A stretch of 26,380 nucleotides of DNA. Origin: Novosphingobium sp. UBA6272 (GTDB lineage Bacteria > Pseudomonadota > Alphaproteobacteria > Sphingomonadales > Sphingomonadaceae). A model generated the notes under the pieces. It did not search any database. It was not told the origin of the DNA and saw only the letters and a program-made list of their open reading frames with translations. A program made the translations under genes and the position numbers. This document shows positions 6,346-13,266 of this stretch, piece by piece (the stretch's first letter is position 1; each line of letters starts with the position of its first letter). The stretch is from positions 1-26,380 of the forward strand of contig NZ_DJUW01000013.1 of NCBI RefSeq assembly GCF_002440635.1. Direction: 5' to 3'.

Positions 6346-8571
6346 TCAATCCGTCACCCGCAAACCCGCCTCCTCTTCCTCTCCCGCCATACCGTTATGC
6401 GGTGTGGCGGTACCCGGTGCGATCTGTTCAAGAACACGCTGGATTCTGGCCACCTCGGCCTGAAGCGTCACCCGCTGCGGCTCTGGAAGCCGCTTCTCGC
6501 GCAACAACAACCGTGCCTCATCAGCACCGCGCTGCCATGCCGGGCGATGCCGTTCAGCGATGCAGGCATTGGGGCAGCGGACCGGTTCGCACATGGAAAT
6601 CATTGGCCCGCTCGCGCCTGGTTCCGAAATCCGGTTCAGGCACAGGGCAGTTGCCGGATCAAAGAAGCAATCGGCCAGCGGACCGACATGTAATGTCCGC
6701 GCGAGACTGCCCAGCATGGTGCGCAGACGTGGCCGGTCGGCGATCATGGCAGGTAGCGGTCCCAACTCGTGGGCGGCAGTATCAAGCGTAGCGCCGACCC
6801 TGTTCGCGGCAGGTCCGCCAAGGCGTGCGCCACTTTGCCGCTCGTCGAAGTAGACAAGGATATCGTCGATCTGGCCGAGCGCACGCTGGGCTTCGATCTC
6901 TCCCCGAAATCCGGACCGGCTGCTGCCAGCATAGCCTTCGAAGGCCGCAACACTAGCGTGCTTGTACTGGATCATGCCGGCAATTGTTCCGAAGGGCCGG
7001 TTGGCGATGTGCCAGGCGATTGTGCGGCGAAACTGACGCGTTGTCAGACGCCATGGTCGGCCGTCGGGTCCGGCAGGAATGACGGGTGCCTGCGCGGATC
7101 CGAATTGGTCATTGAGGTGATCGCGGAACCGGTTGAGTTGCCGGACTATCTCTGCAGAGACGTGCGTCTTGGTATTGGCCCGGAGCGTGAGGACTGGCCA
7201 CAAGGTCGTTGTTCCGCGCGCTTGCCCTGCACGCGCCGAAAGGCGTTCGAGGACATCGATGGCTTCAGCGACCGGCGCGATGGTAACCCACTCGGTCTCC
7301 TCGCCGCCGCCGCGCTTGCCCTTGTAAGCAGTGGACTTGATACGATACCGCAAGATCGTACCGTCTTCGGTTCTGGTAATAGACAGGCATCCCCGCCTCA
7401 TGGCTTGGATCTCGCTGTCCCGCATGCCTGAGAGAAAGGCACATACGATATAGGCTGCGGACTGCAGCATGACTTCCTCGAGGGGCAAAACCTTGGCATC
7501 GAAGCGGGTGCGCCAAGGCAGGCCCGTATCGGGATCGGCAGAATTGGGCGTATCTATGCCGCCAATCTCGGTGCCGAGTTCTGCGATGGCAGCGGCGATG
7601 AGGTCTGGTGCACCGGTGGCCAGGCCAAGGTGCATGGCAGGTTCGGCCTGCGCGTTGATACCGGCATGGAGGTGGATCAGGTGGTAGTTGATCGGCGGCG
7701 TGACGGCGCCGGTTTGCGGATCTGTTCGCGTTGTGCCGTTATGTGCCGTGGTCCAGATCGGAATGCCGCGCCCATGCTGCCGCAAGGATGCAACATAGTC
7801 GAGGAGGCGTTGGCGTTGCCGTAACCGACGAACAGCGGGATCCAGACCTTCCTCAGCGGCAATCAGACGGTTGCGCGTTGCTTCAAGGCGATCGAGTTCC
7901 GCCCGTGCGGCAAGGATATCGCCTGCGTGGCAGGTCACGTAGCGCAACGACCAGGAGAGCAGCGGCGTCATGATCGCTTCAGGAATGCGTGGCGTCCGGT
8001 TTTCACCGGGGATGTACCGGGCACCGGCGACCGAGAACGGGCTGCGCCCGGGCCACGGATCGATACGAAGACGGGCCGTTGGAAGGTGGCGGCGCAACTC
8101 GTGAAGGTCGAAGATGACGCGCAGCAATACTGCGACCGCAACCGGACGTAGCCCCTCACGGCGCTTCGAACGGGCAAAGCGGTCAAGCAGAGACTGATCG
8201 ACCCGCGCAAGATCGAAGCGCCCAAGGTCGGCCTTCACGAAGTTGAAGAAAAGCAGGGCCCGGTTGGCCTCACCCCGCACGGCTGCTGGCTGAAGCCGGG
8301 GGCGATGGCCCGGCAGATCGACATTGAGCCGCGCATGGAGAAACTGGCGCAGGGCATCGGCAATGGCTGGGTCTTCGATGCTGCTAAAATGCACGGTGAC
8401 ATGGCAGCGCCTGGCGTTATCGCGAAAGACGCCCGGCGACAGGTCCCAGGTCTGATCGCCGTATCGCGAGAGATCGGCGCGGTTGCAGCCAGGCCGCAAC
8501 GGAACCGACATGAGTACGGGAAGCGTCTCGCGCGCCCCGTCGTCATGGGCCGGCAAGGATACGGCAGTCAT
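6346..8571 (-). CDS. Large tyrosine recombinase C of the trio
   Basis: A 741-residue site-specific recombinase. The catalytic domain lies at about 370-560: Arg384 in FLSGMRDSEI, a Lys region near 417-419 (YKGKRGGG), the box-II segment TTRQFRRT (Arg515/516, with the usual His replaced), His538 in YKHAS and the probable nucleophile Tyr547 in FEGYAG. A coiled-coil-like stretch covers about 222-260. After the catalytic domain there is a Cys-rich segment (CFFDPATALC, then MCEPVRCPNAC), a possible zinc-binding fold. The gene overlaps recombinase B by four bases (ATGA), showing tight coupling. It probably acts with A and B to excise and insert the nested element. The family is clear; the division of labour is unknown. 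Confidence 0.85.
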   Translation of the reverse strand: MTAVSLPAHDDGARETLPVLMSVPLRPGCNRADLSRYGDQTWDLSPGVFRDNARRCHVTVHFSSIEDPAIADALRQFLHARLNVDLPGHRPRLQPAAVRGEANRALLFFNFVKADLGRFDLARVDQSLLDRFARSKRREGLRPVAVAVLLRVIFDLHELRRHLPTARLRIDPWPGRSPFSVAGARYIPGENRTPRIPEAIMTPLLSWSLRYVTCHAGDILAARAELDRLEATRNRLIAAEEGLDPAVRRLRQRQRLLDYVASLRQHGRGIPIWTTAHNGTTRTDPQTGAVTPPINYHLIHLHAGINAQAEPAMHLGLATGAPDLIAAAIAELGTEIGGIDTPNSADPDTGLPWRTRFDAKVLPLEEVMLQSAAYIVCAFLSGMRDSEIQAMRRGCLSITRTEDGTILRYRIKSTAYKGKRGGGEETEWVTIAPVAEAIDVLERLSARAGQARGTTTLWPVLTLRANTKTHVSAEIVRQLNRFRDHLNDQFGSAQAPVIPAGPDGRPWRLTTRQFRRTIAWHIANRPFGTIAGMIQYKHASVAAFEGYAGSSRSGFRGEIEAQRALGQIDDILVYFDERQSGARLGGPAANRVGATLDTAAHELGPLPAMIADRPRLRTMLGSLARTLHVGPLADCFFDPATALCLNRISEPGASGPMISMCEPVRCPNACIAERHRPAWQRGADEARLLLREKRLPEPQRVTLQAEVARIQRVLEQIAPGTATPHNGMAGEEEEAGLRVTD

Positions 8572-10358
8572 GCCCGGGCCTCGGGCGGCAGATAGACAAT
8601 GGGATGCTGGGCGGCGAGCCGCGCGCGAGCCTGAGCCACAGCGTCATCGCCGAAGGCAGGCAGGATCTGGCGGACGATGCGTTCACGGGCGTGACCAAAC
8701 TTGGCCGCCCACTCGTTCGTGTTCATGCCTGCGCGCTGCTCATCGATAAAGGTGAGAAACGCGAGGATCGCTGGCAACTTGCGTGCAGTGATCACCGCGT
8801 TTTTGCAATCGAGGCAGCCCCAGAACGGCGTGGGACATGGAGAGCCGACAGCTGCGGCAAAAGGGCTTGCGTAGAAGCCGCCGCAGCTCGCCAGCCATAC
8901 GTCCTGTTCTCCGTCGAGCACGGCAACCGATGGCGCATCGGCAATCTGGCCCGCGCTTGCGGCTCGACTGCGCAGATGATCTTCCTCGGAGGGAGGAATG
9001 ACTCGGGGACCGGCAACTGCCTCCTCGAGGGCGTCGGCGACGGTCTGCTCATGCAGGGGTCTGAGCGAGGGAACATCGGCATAGTGCCGCGCTGCGATCT
9101 CGATCGTGTGGCCGACGGCGAACCGTGTCATGTGCCCTTCGGTCTTGAGATACCAGAGCGCCTTGTGCGTTTTACGGAGCCGGGACAGGCGCAGATACAG
9201 CGGTCTGCCCGCGTCATCGGCAATGGCGTGGCGCGTGGTCCATGCATCGATGGTCGAGCGCGGATGGCGAATGCCGTGGACGATCTCACCGGTCTGGTAA
9301 TAGACCCACAGGCAATCGCTGGCATTATGGGCCCGCGCGCTTGCCGAGAGTGCGATGATGCGCCGGATCAGCCCTCCCGGCGTCGACGAGGCACCGTCTC
9401 GCACCCTGATGGTCTTGTGTTCGGCGCCATGTGCGCGAAGCTTGGTGTAAGCGATCTCCACCGTACCCCCCGAGGCGTTGCGCAAACAATCGACGGTCAG
9501 CGTTTTGCAGCACTCGAGCTCAAGCCCGGTCTCCAGCGAAAGTAGGACCAGCAGCGGCACGATATCGACGGACGTCAGGTAATGAGCGCTGTGCAGCGTC
9601 ATGCTGAAATCCGCGTTCCAGAGGCCGCGCTTCCAACGCCTGGCATAGAGTGCCATCCACTCAGGGTCGCGATGCCTGAGGACCCCACGCGCCTCTATCG
9701 CGGCGTGCGCCTTGCGGGCAGTTGCCTCGATCTCCCGAATCTCGCCAAAGCATGGGCCAGCCCGCAATCTGGCCTCGATCGCGGCCAGATCGATGCGGGC
9801 CGCGTCGCGGAGCTGGCGGGCAACGAACGGGCTGTAGGCGTCGCGTGGGCGTGGCGGGGCGTAAGGTTGCGAGCTGACGTAGCGAAGCCGCTCACGCAAG
9901 CCCGCCTCGATGACATCAGGCTGATCGGAAGCGATCCGGCGAAGCACGGAAACGACCTTGGCGACGAAGGTCGGCGCGTGGCCCCGCGACTTGCCCTGAA
10001 CTTCGAGCCACGCTTCGTATCCATCGATGTGGCTGGCTCGCAGGTCGGCCGGCCCGGAGATCCGATCACCAGTTCCGGCAAGATAGGCAAAGAAGCTCGG
10101 CAGCTGGGTCATGTAGGTCTTGATGGAGGAGCGAACCGCTACGGGCCCGCGTGGAGCGACCAGCATGAACAGGCCTCGGGCAAAGGCGAGTGCCAGCCCC
10201 CGTGGGTGCAGTCTGGTGAAATCGACAAGAACCTCGCCCCCATACGGCGGGGCGATCGTGAAGCGCAGCGTGCTGATCTGCAGCCATGGGTCGGGCTCGG
10301 GCTCTGTGGTCTGGCCCTCGAACCCGACCTTGCGACCTTTACGAGGAGCGGCGGTCAT
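8568..10358 (-). CDS. Tyrosine recombinase B of the trio, catalytic site atypical
   Basis: A 596-residue recombinase-family protein. The catalytic fold spans about 265-430. His417 in AVGHTIEIA and Tyr426 in ARHYADV are in place, and box II has RLSRLRKTHKA. The first catalytic Arg is missing: where TGLR is expected it reads TGLELE (Glu280). It may therefore be a structural or weakly active partner rather than a full recombinase. A Cys cluster follows (Cys492, 508, 515 and 518; SPCPTPFWGCLDCKNAV), typical of these large phage-integrase-family proteins. It overlaps both neighbours by four bases (ATGA), so the three are surely one operon. The start at 10358 is fixed by that overlap. Confidence 0.83.
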   Translation of the reverse strand: MTAAPRKGRKVGFEGQTTEPEPDPWLQISTLRFTIAPPYGGEVLVDFTRLHPRGLALAFARGLFMLVAPRGPVAVRSSIKTYMTQLPSFFAYLAGTGDRISGPADLRASHIDGYEAWLEVQGKSRGHAPTFVAKVVSVLRRIASDQPDVIEAGLRERLRYVSSQPYAPPRPRDAYSPFVARQLRDAARIDLAAIEARLRAGPCFGEIREIEATARKAHAAIEARGVLRHRDPEWMALYARRWKRGLWNADFSMTLHSAHYLTSVDIVPLLVLLSLETGLELECCKTLTVDCLRNASGGTVEIAYTKLRAHGAEHKTIRVRDGASSTPGGLIRRIIALSASARAHNASDCLWVYYQTGEIVHGIRHPRSTIDAWTTRHAIADDAGRPLYLRLSRLRKTHKALWYLKTEGHMTRFAVGHTIEIAARHYADVPSLRPLHEQTVADALEEAVAGPRVIPPSEEDHLRSRAASAGQIADAPSVAVLDGEQDVWLASCGGFYASPFAAAVGSPCPTPFWGCLDCKNAVITARKLPAILAFLTFIDEQRAGMNTNEWAAKFGHARERIVRQILPAFGDDAVAQARARLAAQHPIVYLPPEARA

Positions 10359-11797
10359 GGCCGGAGATAGCCCGGCACACGCGCAAGCAACTCTTCCACC
10401 GCCGCATCGACGGTATCGGCACGAGTGGCAATGTGATCGAGATAGATCGACGTGGTGGCAAGGCTGGAATGGCCGAGCAGGCGTTGCACCTGCTGCAGCG
10501 GATCACCGAGCAACTGGCGATAGCCGTCCATGGCGCCTGCCGGTGCAGCAACTTCGCCGAGGCGCCGCTGGATCAGCATCGCCAGCATGTGCACGGCGAA
10601 CGAATGCCTAAGCTGATGGGGGCTGACGCGAACGGAAATACCGGCATCCGTGCATCGACGGCTCGCCCGGGCAAAGATCGCTTCCCACGAGTTGGGCAGC
10701 ACCGGTTGCCCGACCTCGGTGAGCCAGAGGACTGCCGCCTCACCTGGCGTGCCATCGTCGGCACAAATCACGAGCCTGGCCCGTTCATCCGGTGTGACGA
10801 CTTCCATATCCATCATGCCGCCACCCACGAGGTGCAAAGCGGTCGGTGCGGTGGGTGGGCGGTGTATGAAGATCGGGCGGTCGATGGCCTCCCAACCTCG
10901 ACGTGAGGCGAACTTGGCCACCGCCGATGCGCGCTCGACCGCAATGTATGCATCGAATGCGGGCAGCAGGCGACGCGGTAGCAGCATGGTCCGGCCCCGG
11001 TCGCCCTTGGTCAGGGCCGCCGGCAGTTCTACCCGGCGTTGGCGCTCTACACGAACATCGCTGCCGGGAATCTCCGCTGCGAGAAGGAAGGATGCTTCCT
11101 CGAGACGCAAACCGGTGGTGACCAGCAGGTCAGCGAACAGCGCGTTGCGTGCACCATTGCGGTCGCGCGCTCCCGGGCGCTCAGCTCCCTCGACGGTCAG
11201 GCCGCGCAGGCCGACGTCTCGGAATACATGGTAGGCGGGAAGATCGACGAAGCGCACATCGGACCGGCGCGCAGCCCGCTCATAAGCTTCGTTATGCCCG
11301 GCGATGGCAGCGCGCCGACCGCCGTGCGATCTTCGCCAGATCTGCCGATGGGTGAATGGCGTACGCTCGACCAGGCCCTCGCGCTCGGCCCATCGATAGA
11401 GCTTGTCCAGCGATGCAACCGCCCGGTTCCACGACGAGGCTGATATCCGGAACTCGGCGTCACTACGCCGGCGTGCCCGATGATACGCACCGACATCATC
11501 GGTATCGGCTTGCCAGACGGTCTTGCGGCGAGCCGAACCCAGAAACCGCAACCAAACCAGGACATCGTAGCCGTGTGCCCGCAGCGAGTGGCGCGAGCGC
11601 GCGCCGTTGAGCGGCAGATCGAGGAAGTAGCGATCGAGATCAGGATCATAGATCGTACCATCGCGCAGGATGATCGGAATGTGGGCGTCCAGTCCATCTG
11701 CTTCGCGGCGTTCCTGGATGGAGATCGGTTCTTCTGAAATATCCACAGCTTGCCAGTCCCTCCCCCGGACCCCCTCCCGAATCCAGAACGCACCCAT
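10355..11797 (-). CDS. Tyrosine recombinase A of the trio
   Basis: A 480-residue recombinase and the first gene of the nested element's operon. A SAM-like N-terminal DNA-binding domain is expected at about 65-150 (SLRAHGYDVLVWLRFLG onward). All catalytic residues are visible: Arg231 in TTGLRLEEAS, Lys264 in ALTKGDRGRT, His394 and Arg397 in SPHQLRHSF, His443 in LLGHSSLATT and Tyr452 in SIYLDHI. It is thus the member most likely to carry out strand exchange by itself. Its ATG at 11797 has only a weak site (GCAGG, 6 bases). It starts 142 bp inside the right end of the element, downstream of a 12-bp inverted repeat, and its stop overlaps the start of B. Confidence 0.88.
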   Translation of the reverse strand: MGAFWIREGVRGRDWQAVDISEEPISIQERREADGLDAHIPIILRDGTIYDPDLDRYFLDLPLNGARSRHSLRAHGYDVLVWLRFLGSARRKTVWQADTDDVGAYHRARRRSDAEFRISASSWNRAVASLDKLYRWAEREGLVERTPFTHRQIWRRSHGGRRAAIAGHNEAYERAARRSDVRFVDLPAYHVFRDVGLRGLTVEGAERPGARDRNGARNALFADLLVTTGLRLEEASFLLAAEIPGSDVRVERQRRVELPAALTKGDRGRTMLLPRRLLPAFDAYIAVERASAVAKFASRRGWEAIDRPIFIHRPPTAPTALHLVGGGMMDMEVVTPDERARLVICADDGTPGEAAVLWLTEVGQPVLPNSWEAIFARASRRCTDAGISVRVSPHQLRHSFAVHMLAMLIQRRLGEVAAPAGAMDGYRQLLGDPLQQVQRLLGHSSLATTSIYLDHIATRADTVDAAVEELLARVPGYLRP

Positions 11798-11819
11798 TGC
11801 GCGCCTGCGGGACGGTGGT

Positions 11820-11870
11820 CATCAGGCCGGACTACGCCAGCTTATTGGGAGCGCTTCATCCGGCCTGATG
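11820..11870. repeat. 12-bp perfect inverted repeat before the recombinase operon
   Basis: CATCAGGCCGGA (11820-11831) and TCCGGCCTGATG (11859-11870) pair perfectly across 27 bp. It lies between the right end of the nested element and the start of recombinase A (11797), so it is placed to be an operator or a subterminal recombinase-binding site. Confidence 0.7.
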
Positions 11871-11925
11871 CCCCCCTGCGTCGCGCCCGGACGATACCCT
11901 TCAATGAAGCGTCAGGCACGGTGCA

Positions 11926-11939
11926 GACTGTCCAGATAA
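11926..11939. repeat. Terminal inverted repeat, right end of nested element
   Basis: GACTGTCCAGATAA, partner of 5343-5356 (11 of 14 positions, reverse complemented). Confidence 0.7.
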
Positions 11940-11945
11940 GGCAAT
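11940..11945. repeat. Flanking 6-bp copy, right (GGCAAT)
   Basis: Near-duplicate of GGCGAT at 5337-5342. It marks the right junction with the resident ardC; the codons ATT GCC on the minus strand are the last shared ones before the frame enters the inserted DNA and stops at 11901. Confidence 0.7.
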
Positions 11946-12650
11946 CAGTTCTTCGGCAGCATAGGCAGCCGTGCCGAACCGGTTCCTGAGATCGCGTGCG
12001 AGGCGGCTGGAGTGCCCGGTCCAGTGTGACAATTCATGCGCAAGTGTCGCATAATGGTGGTCAAAGCCGGAGAACAGGTGTGCAGGCGGCATGGTCACGC
12101 GGTCCGCGAGCGGCTCATAATAGGCCTCGCTGCCCTGGTACCGGAGGTTCACCGGAACTTTGCCGAAGAACGCATCGAGCTCGGCTTCGCGTCCTTCCGG
12201 TTCGACCAGTTCGAGCTAGGCCGCAGGATGGAACCGTTCGGGCAGGCCTTCGACCTGATCCGCGTTGAACACCGGATAGGCCTTCAGGACCCGGCGGGCC
12301 TCATCGGACTTTTCGCCGGTCTCTTGAGCTTCCACCTCTTTGGTGTAGCTCTTGCAAAAGATCGCGATGGTCGATTTCTCGCCCTTCCTCACTTGAGCCC
12401 CGAGGCTCTTCGCCTGGTTATAGGTCATCCAGTAGGGCGAAGCGTAGCCGCACATGTCGGCGACCATCCACAACCAGAACACGTTCATGCCGCGATAGGG
12501 AATGCCGCAGGCCCGCAAAGGCCGCGATACCGGCACCCCGCGCCATGGCTGGATCCACGGCTTGGTCCCGGCTTCGAGCCGGGCAATGATTTCCTGGGTG
12601 ATGCGGGCGGCGGGCGAAAGACCGCCGGGCGATTGCTTGCGATAAGCCAT
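11940..12650 (-). pseudogene. ardC: 5' part of the resident ardC, with a TAG stop and severed end
   Basis: About 237 codons of an ArdC protein. Codons 1-144 hold the DUF1738 domain (ARITQEIIARLEAGTKPW, YRGMNVFWLWM, SLGAQVRKGEKSTIAIF, AYPVFNADQVEGLPERFHPAA). Codon 145 is TAG (12216-12218), yet the same frame continues with LELVEPEGREAELD and the zincin part containing LAHELSHWTGHSSRL (HExxH). After EELIA it runs into the nested element. It is therefore broken twice: by a nonsense codon and by the insertion. The single-strand-DNA-binding half could still be made as a 144-residue protein. ATG 12650 follows TCAGGAG. Before damage the gene was about 316 codons long. Confidence 0.9.
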
Positions 12651-12774
12651 GAGAGAGCTCCTGATCCGGACGCCTGACCAATTTTGGCAACACATTCGCC
12701 GGTCAGGTCCGTTCAGGCCCAAGCCCTCTCCACTCTTCCCAAGTGGCTATCGAGATCGCTCGATCGCTCGGCCT

Positions 12775-12808
12775 GGCCTGCGGCGCCGGAAAGCCGGTGC
12801 CGCAGGCC
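12775..12808. terminator. Strong hairpin after the HU gene (no T-run)
   Basis: A 15-bp stem (12775-12789 with 12794-12808, one G-T pair) closes on four bases just downstream of the HU stop at 12817. Neither side ends in a run of T, so termination may be weak or the hairpin may protect the 3' end of the HU transcript. Confidence 0.6.
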
Positions 12809-12816
12809 CAAGGCGA

Positions 12817-13092
12817 TCAACTGTTGAGGCGATCCTTGACCGCCTTGGCGGGAGCAAAGGTCAGCTTCTTCGACGCAGCGATCTTGATGGTCGCACCGGT
12901 CGAAGGATTGCGTCCTTCGCGTTCTGCGCTTGCCTTGACCTTGAACTTGCCAAAGCCATTGATGGCGATCTCGTCACCGCTTGCAGCTGCGTCGGCGATC
13001 GCCGCAAAAACGCCATCAACGATCTTGCGAGCGTCGGCCTTGGTCAGGCCATTGGCATCGGCGATCTTTTCAGCGAGGTCAGCATTGTTCAT
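12817..13092 (-). CDS. HU-family DNA-binding protein
   Basis: A 91-residue bacterial histone-like protein of normal length. The start MNNADLAEKIADANGLTKAD forms the helical dimer body, INGFGKFKVKASAEREGRNP the DNA-embracing beta arm with the family signature, and the end is TIKIAASKKLTFAPAKAVKD. HU bends DNA and would help the recombination, replication or packaging of the element. It is more HU-like than IHF-like because of the GRNP-STG arm. ATG 13092 is preceded by GAAGGAAC at slightly long spacing; the longer frame to 13149 adds residues not found in the family. It stands alone between hairpins, so it is likely its own transcription unit. Confidence 0.93.
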   Translation of the reverse strand: MNNADLAEKIADANGLTKADARKIVDGVFAAIADAAASGDEIAINGFGKFKVKASAEREGRNPSTGATIKIAASKKLTFAPAKAVKDRLNS

Positions 13093-13182
13093 GTGAAGTC
13101 GTTCCTTCGTTGGATGGAGCGCGGGCGGTAGGACCATTGCGCGCGACAAACCAAGGCATGCGGCGGTTTTTCCACATTATCC

Positions 13183-13231
13183 GGCCAAAACAAAGGAAGC
13201 GGCCCCTTGGGCAAAGCCAAGGGACCGCTTC
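13183..13231 (-). terminator. Intrinsic terminator of the parB-like gene
   Basis: A 15-position stem with one mismatch (13196-13210 with 13117-13131 of the same thousand) closes on GCAAAG. On the minus strand it is followed by CTTTGTTTTGG. It begins about 35 bases after the parB-like stop at 13267, so it fits as that gene's terminator. Confidence 0.8.
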
Positions 13232-13266
13232 ACAGGGTCACGAGTTGCCTGCCTGTCAGGAGGAGG

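Larger units (their letters stand above)
5343..11939. mobile_element. Nested three-recombinase element carrying ardC
   Basis: About 6.6 kb bounded by imperfect inverted repeats and 6-bp near-duplicates, placed inside the resident ardC. It holds three large tyrosine recombinase genes read right to left with ATGA overlaps, followed by an intact ardC as cargo or accessory gene. Overlapping recombinase sets are known from RIT elements, Tn554-like transposons and strand-biased circularising elements. The sizes here (480, 596 and 741 residues) are larger than classical RIT proteins, so I do not name the family. The boundary is supported by the exact rejoining of the interrupted protein. Confidence 0.85.

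Noticed and set aside
11901..12152. Independent 83-residue metallopeptidase gene
   Set aside because: It is in the same frame as the upstream ArdC part, separated only by the TAG at 12216; it is part of the same broken gene.
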